Positions 33,197 to 45,716 of a stretch of DNA of 64,000 bases are shown in pieces; position 1 is the first letter of the stretch; every line of letters starts with the position of its first letter. The stretch covers positions 20,500,324 through 20,564,323 of the forward strand of contig OZ038531.1 in assembly GCA_964036665.1 (NCBI GenBank). The letters are read 5' to 3'. The position numbers were made by a program, and so were the translations under genes. Origin of the DNA: Gordius sp. MW1. Taxonomy: Eukaryota; Nematomorpha; Gordioida; Gordea; Gordiidae. Under the pieces are notes generated by a model, which saw only the letters and a list, made by a program, of their open reading frames with translations, had not been told where the DNA came from and did not search any database.

Positions 33197-34545
33197 TTAA
33201 TTGCTATGCAATTTATTGGCTCGTTTTTTGGTGTCCGTTGTCCGTTGTCCGTCTACCCTCCCTATCTATTTGCATTGGGTATATTAGGTTATCGATTTTT
33301 TAAATTAATGCATGAGAAAGAGGTGCCCCACCCCTCATCTCTATCTCCCTCGCTGTGTTATTTTTTAAATTAATGCATAAGAGGTGCCCCCGGGCGGGGT
33401 CGGGTTTCAATTGCTATGTTAAATTAATGCACAAGTATATCTATTCGTGGTTTCAATTGCTATGTTAAATTAATGCATATCTATTCGTTTTTGAATTGGG
33501 TATCATTGATATTAATTGCTATAATTACCCTATGCCCTCCACTACAAGGGCCTATGCCTCTCCTGATATGGGTCCCTGTGTCCCTACAACAGCCTATGCC
33601 TCTATTAATGTGGGTTCGAACCCCGGCGAACGTTCTGAATTGCTGGTTCGATTCCCGGAGAGGGCAAAATTTTTTTTTATTTTTTAAATTAAATTAATAT
33701 ATTTTTCCTGTTACTACCATTGATAATATGACTTTTTGGCCGTCCGCTTGTTCTATTATTGTTTCGTTTTATTATATAATAAACATAAATAAAAGTTGTT
33801 TACTTTTAATTGCTATGCAATTTAACTAGTTTTTGGGTTAGAATCCCGGAATTTTTTTGACTCTTATGATTGTTCTTGTTACTATCATTGATAATAAGAC
33901 TTTTTGGCAGTCCGCTGGCTGCTGACCAATGAAAATAATGACCATTGGCCAAAATGTGAATCCGAGTTTATTTTTTCGTTTTTTTTGACTATTATGATTG
34001 TTCCTGTTACTACCATTGCTATTATGACTTTTTGGCCGTCCGCTGGCTCCTGACCGATGGAAAAAATGACCATTGGCCAAAATGTGAATCGAAATTATTT
34101 TTTTCGTTTTTTTTGACTATTATGATTGTTCCTGTTCCTACCATTGCTATTATGACTTTTTGGCCGTCCGCTGGCTGCTGACCAATGGAATAAAATGACC
34201 ATTGGCCAAAATGTGATTCGAAATTTTTTTTTTCGTTTTTTTTGACTATTATGAATTTATATCCACTTTTACCGTGTCCTGGCTGCTGACCAATGGAATA
34301 AAATAACCATTGGCCAAAATGTGATTCGAAAATTTTTTTTTCGTTTTTTTACTCTTATGAATTTATATCCATTTTTAGCGTGTGCTGGCTGCTGACCGAT
34401 TGAAAAAAATTACCATTGGTCAAAGTGAGCATCAAATTTTTTTTTCCGTTTTTTTGGCTATCATTGACTTATAGAGTATCTGTTGGTACTGACCAATGGA
34501 AAAAAATAACCATTCGCCAAATTTTTGATTTTTTTAATTAAAAAT
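33197..34545 (-). repeat. Satellite-family block 1
   Basis: Begins at the palindromic AATTGCTATGCAATT and contains a 'tatctatttgcattgggtat' leader and a T-arm-like unit (gggttcgaaccc, ggttcgattcccgg, 33615-33665). Then come about five ~108-130 bp tandem units with core 'tgaccattggccaaaatgtg' (near 33949, 34075, 34205, 34313 and 34430). It is the reverse complement of the 46440-47395 block. Confidence 0.8.
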
Positions 34546-34779
34546 TGTTCAAATTCAACAAAAATTTCTCCCAACAATTCTGCAAATTCTTAACATTGTG
34601 ATGTTTTATAATATAATGTTTGTTAGACCCAAGATCACTAAAGGCCGTAAAAACTAATGTAATACGCAACTAGATGCAAACACTAAATCTAACCCTACCC
34701 TTGCCTATATTACATTTTGCCTATAAATGGAAAATTTGTATAAATAATTAATTAATCATTAGGCATTTAATACCCCCCT

Positions 34780-34925
34780 ATAGGCATTCTCGCCCCTTCC
34801 CACCATTCTCGCCCATAAATTGCATAGCAAATATGATACATTTATACGAAGTAAAGATGAGTCCCCTTCTCCCCTCCCCCTTCCCACGAGGGCCGAAGGC
34901 CCGAGTTTTATTATTGTCGTTTGGT
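34780..34925. repeat. GC-rich dispersed module, copy 1
   Basis: ggcattctcgccccttccca ... agggccgaaggcccgag. Recurs inverted at 40645-40815 and 45255-45430, each time next to an aaattgcatagcaa / ttgctatgcaattt palindrome. Confidence 0.75.
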
Positions 34926-35700
34926 TTTAAAATATCATTATATGCAGCTATGTAGCTCTCCCTTTGTTTTTCTTTAGATTGTTATCTCCATTCCATTTCT
35001 CATCCTCAAGTTGAGCTGTGTAACTTGCTAGATCTTCAATAAAATTCCTTCTTATATTTTTAGTTCCATCGCTTTATTATGTATTTTTTCGTTTCTGCCA
35101 ACTTTACAAAGTTTCGTCTATAAGAAGGAATTACTGTCGCATTAATCTAAACCAGCAATTTTATTTCGCTTCGGCCATCATATTATATCACTTTCTATAC
35201 AAATTTCGTCTTTTATCTTAAATTTTCGTTATAATTATTTATTCCAAATGGTTTTGTTTCCTTCTCACTCGACTTTTTGCTTTTAATTTCAATAGATCGG
35301 CCCTTTAAAATTTCCTTTCGAACCAAACTTCCACTTTTACCATTTTCCCCAGTTATGTTTTTCGACAAATCCTGCTTGTAGCCCAAAGATTTTTTTCTCC
35401 ATTTAAATCCTTTTTCAATTAAAAAAGTATTGTTCATGCTCTTTGGCCTTTGCGCTAGCAGTAGAGAACTAATTTCGACAATCTCAACATTTTTTGTAAT
35501 TACAGAATTCACAAAATTTGTAAATCACAAGTTAATTATTTGCAATAAAATTGACCGCAAGAGAGTAATTGTATACAAAATGACGTTCAATTTATATATC
35601 ACTGTTGTCTATTTAAGTAATTATTAAGCAATGTTTTAATTCAATGTTGAATTGTTTCGACATGAATAATGAAATGTAATATTTACTATATTCTAAAACT
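34926..35700 (-). other. Weak LINE-like coding traces
   Basis: Minus-strand 99-residue ORF at 35213-35512 (lysine/serine-rich, no domain recognised) and, further on, short traces (KLAETKKYIIKRWN, EDLASYTAQLEDEKWN) that resemble the linker before a LINE reverse transcriptase. Not convincing. Confidence 0.2.
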
Positions 35701-35709
35701 ACTGTACAT

Positions 35710-38424
35710 TAGAAGTGTGCATGGATCAATCCGATCCGACATCCGATCCGTCCGGACTCGGATCGGATTGGATCAACATTTTAATTTTAGAAGTCGGATC
35801 GGAGCAACATTTTATTTTAGTCGGATCGGATTAATTTAAAATAAACAATAATAAGTTCTAATTAATTAAATTAATAATTTTTAGTATACCATTTCATAAT
35901 TATCTTTGCATTCTTTTTTTACTTTACCATTTTTGATGCCCAATACTACCTCTACCTTACTTACCCTAATTTATTTATCAGTATTTCCCTAGCGTTTTTT
36001 TCTAGCTAGACTTTCTTGTTTGGCGAGAAAGGAGCTAGTGTCAATGATAAAACAGCATCTCCCGTTCGCATCTCTTTCTATCTCAACTCAACTCCGAAAA
36101 TCATCAATCACAATCTCTTCTTGTTTTAAAGCACACGCGTAGCTCCTGATTCTGGGTAATCATGAATGATGTAGCTTGCCTTCTTAGAAGCAATCTCCAT
36201 GGTGCAGGGGTATTGTCGTTGACGAGATGGTGTGAGTCATGCTGACTTGAGGGGAAAAATAATGGGGGGGGGGGTGTTGGAAATAATTATTGAGATTCGT
36301 AACAGCTAGCAAACACAACAATATTGTTTATTATATTAAAAACCGTCATGGAAGAAATAATAATAAAATTTAAAAGAAATATGCTTCAACAAGTTAAAAA
36401 AGAAGACGGAAAAAGTCAAATTGAGAGTTACTTTGACCTTCTAAATGAAAATGATACATACACCGGTTATGTTATCTGCAAGAAATGCCATCATATCTAC
36501 ACATATAATTCCATTCAAGGTAGTTACCCTCTTTTGCATATGTATTCCAAAAACTTCAGCTAAAAATACTATGACAAATTTGTTACCAAACCTCTCGCTG
36601 AAATCACAAAATTTAAAAAAAATTTGAAAAGCATCTAATTTATTTTATTTCAAAAGATATTCGGTTTTCAATCGTTAACGGGAAGGATTTAGAGCAATGC
36701 TCCAAGAAGCTCTGAATATTGGTGCCTTCATGGTCATATAAACGTTGATGAATTACATTCAGATAGGACTACCTTAAGTAAGAATACAACAAAACTTGCA
36801 GATGTAAGTAGAGAAGCATTAATCTTAAAGTTACTCCCCCATCTTAAAGCAAAATCATGTTCAGCCACTCACGACCTCTGGCTGGACAGATGACTTTGCA
36901 AAAATAAACTACTTAACATTTTCTTTACATTATATATCCCTCGGAATCCTACATAAGCATATTCTTTTTACTTCAAAAATAGATTTGAAAAAAAACAGGG
37001 GAAAATATTTTAAGAGAAATATCTGTAAATTTTGAAAAACTTCACATCCCTACGGAATACATGAGATTGATAACTTACGTTACCGATCAGGGCTCTAACA
37101 TGGTCAAAGCCTTGCAAATCATAAGCGAATGAATTGCACGTCCCATTTACTGGATACAGTACTACGAAACGTATTCAATAAAAATGATTCTACATTCCAT
37201 TACCCTCAGGTTAATGACTTGATAGAAGCATGCAAAAAGCTAACGACATATATGAATCAAAGTGGCAAAAATAAATATTTAAATCATACATTGCATCAAG
37301 CAATAGAAACAAGATGGAACTCCAGACTCGACATGTTTGAGAGCATATTGAAGGAGTATAAGGAACTGACCACATATCTAACTTCTATAGATATGCCAGA
37401 GAAGATAGATCTGATTGATAAAAATTTGCTGACCAAACTAATAGAAGAACTCCGGCCTTTTAAAACGGCTTCTTTAGTTCTGGAAGCTGATCAACGCCCA
37501 ACCCTTTACAATATATTGATTCAATATTACCAATTACTCAGTGATCTTTTACAATCAGACCACGAGCAAACTGATGATTTTGAAGAAAATCACGAAATTA
37601 ATGATCTTAAAAAAGATATTTGTACCACCCTCAAGTCAAAATTTCTAATCACTCAACAACATAAAATTGCCACATTTTAATGCCCAAATTATCGCCAACT
37701 CAGGATGCTCCCCCCATGAGCGAGTAGGCGTAATTAATGAAATAAGATCTACACTAGCGTCTAAGGATTTTTTGGTAGATTCTGCAACTGAGATTGAAAA
37801 TTATGCGGGAGGTAGTAGTAATAGTCAGCCTCAAAAAAAAGACAAAAATGTAATTAACATTCATTTAAATATGTATATATAATTTTTACATAAAATAAAT
37901 TAATTAATCAATGGGAAGATGACCAGGAAGAATTAAAGCCCCCGATAAAATCTCAATTTACCTTTGTTAAAAAATGAAGATTGCAAATATGATTCAAAAA
38001 AAGATTTGCTGAAATGGTGGGTTTTATATCAAACAGTCCTGCCAAGGCTTTATAAGCTGGCAAATAAAGTTTTAGCTATACCTGCTATCTCTACCACTTC
38101 GGGGAGAAATTTCTCGGTGGCTGGAAGAACATTATAAGAAAGAAGAACGCGAATTAAACCAGAAAACTTAGATTCTTTATTATTTTTATATGATAATATG
38201 GAATTAGTCAAATAAAATTTTATATTTATTTCAGGTCTATTAAAATTGCTATACCTTATTTTTATGTATTTTGAATTTAATCATCAATAAAAAGTTCTGT
38301 TCGTAAAATTTTAATTTAAAAATTTCGGTGATTTTAAAAAACTCGGATCGGATAGGGTATAAAATTTTTCAAAAACCCCTCGGATCGGAGCGGATCAAAA
38401 AAATTTGATCCGTGCACACCTCTA
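35710..38424 (+). mobile_element. Complete hAT element with TIRs and TSD
   Basis: TIRs TAGAAGTGTGCATGGATCAA (35710) and its counterpart TAGAGGTGTGCACGGATCAA (ending 38424). Flanked by the 8-bp duplication CTGTACAT at 35702-35709 and 38425-38432. Subterminal ggatcggat/ccgatccg motifs repeat many times at both ends, as expected for transposase-binding repeats. 2715 bp. Confidence 0.9.
36324..38215 (+). pseudogene. hAT transposase, degenerate
   Basis: N-terminal BED-type finger (YVICKKCHHIYTYNS... LLHMYSK; 36324-36563); a DDE-region relic with CSATHDLWLD near 36850-36890 and YVTDQGSNMVKAL near 37080; a long open segment (37129-37680, 183 aa) with LHQAIETRWNSRLDMFESIL and LEADQRPTL; and the C-terminal dimerisation block LANKVLAIPAISTTSGRNFS (38050-38120). 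Multiple stops and frameshifts upstream of 37129 inactivate it. Confidence 0.85.
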
Positions 38425-38901
38425 CTGTACATATATATAATAAAATCCGAGTAACTCATAAAAAAGCCAGGAATTGTAGTGGCATTTTATAGACTTAACG
38501 CGCAAACAAATTTATAGAATCATCATTCATACCTATCCATCTTTTAGGCGGCGCTCCTGGCCATCTGGAAAAATGGGCATGTGGCGAATTTGCTAATATT
38601 AGGCAACAAATAATCTAAAGTTAAGCAACATATAATATTAACACTAATTTTTGATATTTTCTGTCAGGAATTAAATAATTCTGTTTTGCAATTATCTTTT
38701 ACAAGTTATATATCATTGGAACATACATACATACACTTAGGTTAAATTTTGTATAGGTTCTAGTTTAATACTATATATTGCAATTCTAACAAAAGTATAA
38801 TATATATTGTATATATAAATTTAACGCTACGAACATTAATGATTAACAAAGTATGACGAATAAAGGAATTTAAAATATGAAACATTACTTTTATTAAACA
38901 A

Positions 38902-40599
38902 CTAGCTGTGCCCGGCCAAGCGTTGCTTTGGCTTAGACCTTAAATTAATATAACATTTATGAAAAATTTAGGGTCAATCGTTTATGTTTATGATATAAAA
39001 AAATATAGGAAAAGGCATATTTATTCATAATTAAATAGATTTGTAATAGTTTAAAATACTTAAAAGGTGTTAATTTTATATATTGAAAAGTGCGATGTTA
39101 ACGATAATGGGCATAGTTGGGTAACAAAAATTTATAAACCACTGTTATAAACCACTGCACTGGTGTATAAAAGCTAGTTTTAATGTTAGACAATGTATAG
39201 AAAATAGTTTAGTAGAGCGTTTATAGTAGTTTAATGTCATAGCTTAAAATCTATAGTATCAAAATGAAGAGATATTAAAAGATCTTTTTCAAATTTGGTT
39301 AAATGAAGTCTTTTATAATATTTGATTGGAATGAGAAATAATTAGAAATAATACAAATTTCCGCTAGTATATTGGAAACCAATAGGTTTGATGGTTCTTT
39401 GGAAATCTTGCGATTACCGATTAGAACTTAGAGCAATTTTTCATAAGCCATTGTGCATTCATCCCAAACGATAAGTGCACTTCTGTAATATTCTACCCAT
39501 TCCATATGTTCTGGTAATGTTGCACATTAGAGTTTCACAATAATAAGCGTTTAAAGGCAATTTTTATGCTGAATGAGCAGTTTTTCTACCGGGTAATTAT
39601 GTGACAGCCCTTCAGGAAGACGCTAGAACCACGGCTATATTAATTTGGGAACGAATAGTTCCAGAGCAATGTCAGTAGGAAAGTTTTACCAGTTTCTCCT
39701 CAAGCATCTAAGAAGAAGAGTTCTCCTCTCCTTAACCTTTATTAACAGCAAGCAAAATCTTATTGTAAAGGGGGGCGAAAACGTTTTAAGTTCAATTATG
39801 ATGGGGGGAGGGGAGGGGGCAAAATATAATTTTTTTGAATTTTTAAGGGTTTTTGTATTGAATTTTTTTTTTTGGGGGGGGGGGGCATAAACCCAAGAAC
39901 TATCTACGTAGACAATTGCGTTCCACAGTTGAATGGTCGCCACGCTACCACCATCCTCTGTTGATCTTATTTTTTATAAAGGATGATACCCATCACTGTC
40001 CGTAATCTAACTAATGTAGAGCAGACGTTCCGATTTCGTGCTCTCGAAGCATTATTCTGTATAAAAAATCATATAATTGCATTTCAAGTTTGTCGGTTAA
40101 CCATTGTCTGCATTTATCAACTTAACGTTAAGGTAATCTTTTTGTACTTTTAATATTAATAACCGAACTTGATAAAAATAGCAAAAAAGCACGAAATGTG
40201 GGAATGTTTCTAAAAGCGCGCGTTATATTTAAGAAAATGGTGATGTTTTACGGTATCGAGAATATTTATTTGTTACAGCTTTATATATTGTAAAAAAACG
40301 GGCGTAGTTGAGTTAAAAATTGAGATACAAATGCCAAAGCAATCGTGGAAAAAAGTTTAAGGTAATTAGTAGCACCATAACGATGAATAAATATAAAAAA
40401 CGTAGTATAAATAATCCGCTAGATGGCGATATAGACTACCAAAAAACAGGGTTCCAGCTGTCGCAGGTTGATAAAAAGTATCTATAAACCATCTACAATG
40501 CTAAGGCAAGAATCTGGCCAAATTTGGTGGCAATCGGTTGAGAACTCTAAAAGTTATTAGCGTTCAAAAAAAAGGGACTTAGATTTTTATATATATAGA
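38902..40599 (-). mobile_element. Helitron with both ends, internally deleted
   Basis: 5' end at 40599: TCTATATATATAAAAATC preceded by A. 3' end at 38902: CTAG followed by T, with hairpin GCCAA-(AGCAACGC)-TTGGC 11 nt inside. Only a helicase remnant survives (39425-39760), including ALIVWDECTMAYEK (Walker B). A G-rich MITE-like insert lies at about 39770-39885. Confidence 0.85.
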
Positions 40600-40644
40600 T
40601 TAAATTTTTAGTAATATAATACAAAGCTCACAAGATAGAAGTTA

Positions 40645-40815
40645 ATAAAAAAACTCGGGCCTTCGGCCCTCGTGGGAAGGGAGAGAAGGGAAGGGGAAAA
40701 CGGGAAGGGAAGGGGGGACGACTCATCTATACTCCGTATAAATGTATCATATTTGCTATGCAATTTATTGGGCGAGAACGGTGGGAAGGGGCGAGAATGC
40801 CTATAGGGAGGTATT
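40645..40815. repeat. GC-rich dispersed module, copy 2
   Basis: Reverse complement of 34780-34925, beginning actcgggccttcggccctcg, with a purine-rich (g/a) tract. Immediately follows a short spacer after the Helitron. Confidence 0.75.
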
Positions 40816-40869
40816 AAATGCAAAATGATTAGGTAATTATTTATACAAATATTCCATTTAATTTAAAAA

Positions 40870-41380
40870 AATTTGCCCTCTCCGGGATTCGAACCCACAT
40901 TAATAGAGGCATAGGCTTTTGTAGGGGGGGGCACAGGGACCCATATCAGTAGAGGCATAGGCTCTGCTAGGGGAGGGCACAGGGTAATTGCAATGTTACC
41001 AAAAAAAACGAAAACAATAAATAATAATATGTAGAGCTGCATATAAATTCTAGTGCCATCGGCTGCAAAATTTAATGGGGACGACTTTAAAGATTATTTA
41101 TGAATTTTTATAACAAATTTGTTATACCTTTGCTAGAATATAGCTAATATTTAATTTCAGACAATTTACCTCCCTTAAAACTTAGGAAGAACGTCTAGCT
41201 AGGTTGTGAGGCGATGACTACCATTGCTATTATGACTTTTTGGCCGTCCGCTGGCTCCTGACCGTTGGAAAAAAATGACCATTGGCCAAAATGTGAATCG
41301 AAATTTTATTTTTTCGTTTTTGAATTGGTTATATTAGGTTAACATTGATAATTACCCCATGCCCTTTCCTACAAGGGCCT
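40870..41380. repeat. Satellite-family fragments
   Basis: 40870-40985 has the T-arm-like unit (ccgggattcgaacccac) in one orientation. 41215-41380 has the ggccgtccgctggc / accattggccaaaatg unit in the other. Junction pieces of the blocks at 33.2 and 43.3 kb. Confidence 0.7.
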
Positions 41381-43320
41381 ACGCCTTTTCAGAAATTATT
41401 CTAATAAATGAGGCCTACACCCTCGCAAAAAATTAAGTATTCATAAAGGTTTTATAGTGTTTTTTACAAAAATTAAGATTGTTAACCATTTTACTTAAAT
41501 CTAAGGTCAAATAAGGCGATATTTGCAAACTATCGTCTGCATTCTTACCCCTGAATATACTTTGGCATCAAAGCTTAGATTTTTTAGTCAAAATTGATTT
41601 TATATTATTAATTAGAATTCGTGACAATTACTGTTTTAAACCTTTTTAAAAACGCTGAAATCAATCACAATTCACCCGTTATTTATACCACCGATCGGTA
41701 TTATGGAGTTGAACTTTCTTATATAAACTTATAGATTGTATAACGAGAAAAATTGATACTAATTACATTACTGTTTCTATATGGCAATGTCTGATCCCTT
41801 AACTAATTGATAATTTTGAAAATATACGATACGCCAAAATATTTGTTCAACGTTTCCCTCCATAATTTTCATTAACAACTTGACGGTTGTTCCAAAGTTT
41901 AGTGTGGAATGAACTATCAAAGTTAATTTTCGCTTAAAAGCTACACCTGTAAATTCAATACGAAAAACAATTATTATGTTTACCTTTTGGAAATTTCAGA
42001 CATTTCGAAATCTGCAGCTAAACATTTTTCTTGTTGCTCTACATGTTGCCCATTATATATCTCAACTTTACTTAATTATTGCCATTTTAAGTAAAAATAA
42101 ATAATCGATTAGCCACCTCGAACTATAAACCAAAGATCAGACCGTTTATTGATTATATAAGAATTTTAAAAGCGGGATATAGTAAAAAGTTGGCGTATTT
42201 TCAAGTAGTATTAAGTTAAAATGGGTTAGTTTTCGACTCTAGTTTAAATTACAAACGTTATTATTATTATTTTTTTCCACAGCGGCTGATCTTAAAGCAT
42301 AAAAATTTATCTCCTCCACTCCCGCCCCCTAATACAATAATGACGTATTGATTTTACAGGGAGGGAAGGGAGAGAGGTTATTAATAGCTATCTAATTCTA
42401 TTGATTCAAACGCGATAAATAAGATATGCAAAATATCGTACAACCCCCCCCCCCCCACCCATCCCTCTAGGCAAGGATATATTACTCCGGCGTGGAAAAC
42501 TATTGATTTTATAGGGAGGGAGGGAGGGGCGATGTTAATTTATTGATTTTGCTAAGTATGAGGGCATTATTAAGATAGCGTCAAGAGTTGATGACTTAGC
42601 TCAGAAATTCTCCAATATACTCTTGAATTTATATATAAACAAAAATTAGCTTCTTTTATTCCCCACCCCGTCCATGTAATCAGGATAAGACTATTAAGAC
42701 AAAATAAGGAATATAAGAAGTTTAGCATTATACATGATAAATAAAGCGTGCACCATTTTACATATGACAAACCAATAAAAATGACAAAAGATGGTATTAA
42801 CTTTGTATTATTATAATAACAAAATTCAATAATATAAAAACATGCACCAATTTTAAAGTGCAAGTCAAGTAAAAATCATAGTATAATTTAATAAACTGCA
42901 TATAGAAAAGTGTTTTTAATTTTTGGAATTTACAAAAAACGTTAATATTTAATTCGAAGGCCTTTCATCAATTTTTTTAAGGTTCGGATTGATAATTAAC
43001 AAGTAATGGGTGGAGCTAAGGCTAAAAATTTTTGCAAATTTTGCCGGGCTTCCCATTTTGGTAATATATTGCTACGTTTATTATATAATAAAATGAAACA
43101 ATAATAGAAAATCAATATATTATAGATAATTTAGCAAATATAAATTATTATGAAAAAAATGGGGGGCCGCAAAAAAATTATAAAAATTTGGGGGCGGGGG
43201 GTGGCTGCGTGTATAAAAAGGTTAAGAATAGGTGTTTTTTGATCACCAAATATTTAAGAATTTGGTTCAGTATTTTATAATGATTTTGGGAGGAGCATTT
43301 TGAAAGTTTAGCATTTAGTT
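41381..43320. other. Gene-free AT-rich stretch
   Basis: No ORF with recognisable content. C14 tract near 42445 and g/a-rich tracts at 42355-42380 and 42515-42530. Confidence 0.5.
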
Positions 43321-43329
43321 AAAAACAAT

Positions 43330-44935
43330 TTGGCCAATGGTCATTTTTTTTATTGGTCAGTGCCAAGAGACGGTCTATAAATACATACGAGTCAAAAAAT
43401 AACGAAAAAAAATTTCGAATCACAATTTGGCCAATGTTGATTTTTTCCATTGGTCAGCACCAAGATACGGTCTATAAATACATACGAGTCAAAAAAAACG
43501 AAAAAAAAATTTCGATTCACATTTTGGCCAATGGTCATTTTTTCCATTGGTCAGCGGACGAGCAAAAAGCCATATTATCAATGTTATTAACAAGAACAAT
43601 ATATTAATATTTAAAAAATAAATAAAAATTTTGCCCTCTCCGGGATTCGAACCCACATTAGTAAAGGCTAGGGTTTGGTAGGGGCACAGGGACCCGTATC
43701 AGTAGGCATTTGCCCTTGTAGGAGAGGCCATGGGGTAATTATCAATGTTAACCAATTCAAAAACGAAAAAAAATTTCGATTCACATTTTGGCCAATGGTC
43801 ATTTTTTTATTGGTCAGTAGCCAGCGGACGACCAAAAAGCCATATTATCAATGGTACTGACAAGAACAATATATTAATTTAATTTAAAAAATAAATAAAA
43901 ATTTTGCCCTCTCCGGGATTCGAACCCGCATCAATAGAGGCATAAGCCTTTGTAGGGGCACAGGGACCCGTATCAGTAAAGGCATAGGCTTTGGCAAGGG
44001 GCACAGGGACCCATATCAGTAGAGGCATAGGCCCTTGTAGGAGAGGCCAAGGGGTAATTATCAATGTTATTTCGATTTATACTTTGGCCAATGGTCATTT
44101 TTTTATTGGTCAGTAGCCAGCGGATGACCAAAAAGCCATATTATCAATGGTATTAACAAGAACAATATATTAATTTAATTTTAAAAATAAATAAAAATTT
44201 TGCCCTCTCCGGGATTCGAACCCACATTAGTAAAGGCATAGGGTTTGGTAGGGGCACAGGGACCCGTATCAGTATAGGTATAGGCCCTTGTAGGAGAGGC
44301 CATGTGGTAATTATCAATGTTAACCAATTCAAAAACGAAAAAAAAACTTCGATTCACATTTTGGCCAATGGTTATTTTTTCATTGGTCAGTAGCCAGCGG
44401 ACCACCAAAAAGCCATATTATCAATGGTATTAACAAGAACAATATATTAATTTAATTTAAAAAATAAATAAAAATTTTGCCCTCTCCGGGATTCGAACCC
44501 ACATTAGTAAAGGCATAGGGTTTGGTAAGGGGCACAGGGACCCATATCAGTAAAGGCATAGGCTTTGGTAAGGGGCACAGGGACCCATATCAGTAGAGGC
44601 GTAGGCCCTTGTAGGAAAGGGCATAGGGTAATTATCAATGTTAACCTATTCAAAGACGAAAAAATACCATAAATTGCATATAGCAATTAAAAATTTCGAT
44701 TTATTTGGCCAATGGTCATTTTTTTCATTGGTCAGTAGCCAGCGGACGGTCAAAAATTCATATTATCAATGGTATTAACAAGAACAAAATATTAATTTAA
44801 TTTAAAAAAAAAATAACCTAATATACCCAATGCAAAAATGAAAAAAAAATTCGATTTATTTGGCCATTAATCATTTTTTCATTGGTCAGTAGCCAGCGGA
44901 CGGCCAAAAAGTCATATTATCAATGTTACAGTATA
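43330..44935 (+). repeat. Satellite array, ~270-300 bp units with tRNA T-arm-like box
   Basis: Units are aligned by 'ccctctccgggattcgaacc' at about 43635, 43908, 44211 and 44481 (spacing 273, 303 and 270). Each contains a 'ttggccaatggtcatttttt' segment, 'ccagcggac', the box above (reverse complement GGGTTCGAATCCCGG, a polymerase III B-box/T-arm pattern) and 'cacagggacccgtatcag' blocks that vary in number. No A box was found. Confidence 0.8.
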
Positions 44936-45039
44936 CAGTCAAAATTATTGGGGTTTAACAAACTATTTAAATTAAATAAATAAAATTTAAAGTAATAGCT
45001 CTTGCAGAATCCTTAAATTTCTTTTAGTTTAAAAAAAAA

Positions 45040-45250
45040 TTCTGAAACTACCGGCCCGATTCGCTCGAAACTTTACCCGTAGGTGCTCAGGGCGGCCAGG
45101 GGTAATTCTAACACAGCGAGGGAGATAGAGATGAGGGGTGGGGCACCTCTTTTGTATTAATTTAAAAAATCGATAAAAAACAGTGAAGGGTAACGGACAA
45201 CGGACAATTAAAAATCAAAAACGAGCCCATAAATTGCATAGCAATTAATT
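45040..45250. repeat. Satellite-flank module
   Basis: 'cccgattcgctcgaaacttt' module (45050-45110; copy at 45945-46000) followed by the 'gagatgaggggtggggcacc' leader, ending at aaattgcatagcaatt (45234-45249). Confidence 0.65.
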
Positions 45251-45254
45251 AAAA

Positions 45255-45430
45255 ACTCGGGCCTTCGGCCCTCGTGGGAAGGGGGAGAAGGGAAGGGGAG
45301 TAGGGGAAGGGAAGAGGGGAAGGGGGAACTCTTCTATACTCCGTATAAACGTAGCATATTTGCTATGCAATTTATGGGCGAGAAAGGTGGGAAGGGGCGA
45401 GAATGCCTATAGGGGGTATTAGATGCAAAA
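45255..45430. repeat. GC-rich dispersed module, copy 3
   Basis: actcgggccttcggccctcg ... gggcgagaatgcctatag, same orientation as copy 2. Confidence 0.75.
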
Positions 45431-45645
45431 TAATTAGTTAATTAGTTATAGGCCCTTGTAGGGGAGGACATAGGGTAATTATCAATGTTAACCAATTCAA
45501 AAACGAAAAAAAAATTCGATTTATTTGGCCAATGGTCATTTTTTTATTGGTCAGTAGCCAGCGGACGGTCAAAAATTCATATTATCATTGGTATTAACAT
45601 GAACAAATATTAATTTAATTTAAAAAAATTAAAAAAAAAAAATTT

Positions 45646-45716
45646 GTCCCCTCCCTGACTTGAACCCCACACCTCCAATTCACAAGCCGGCGCTATAACC
45701 ACTATACCATGGTGGC
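45646..45716 (-). other. tRNA-derived pseudogene or SINE head
   Basis: 71 nt on the minus strand with an A box (TGGTATAGTGGTTA) and a B box (GGGGTTCAAGTC) at tRNA spacing, and a would-be GTG anticodon in CTTGTGAA, recalling tRNA-His/Asp. The acceptor and T stems do not pair (GCCACCA against AGGGGAC), so it is not a functional tRNA. An A-rich stretch (on the plus strand) precedes it. Confidence 0.6.

Noticed and set aside
33838-34080. 80-residue ORF with repeated GQWSLF-like blocks
   Set aside because: Open frame through the satellite units; appears in several frames of the same repeat.
42570-42863. 97-residue hydrophobic minus-strand ORF
   Set aside because: AT-rich, no domain or gene context; hydrophobicity follows from T-rich codons.
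43330-44935. Functional tRNA genes
   Set aside because: Only the T-arm is present; no A box or matching acceptor stem.
45646-45716. Functional tRNA-His (GTG)
   Set aside because: Acceptor, anticodon and T stems do not pair; only the promoter boxes remain.
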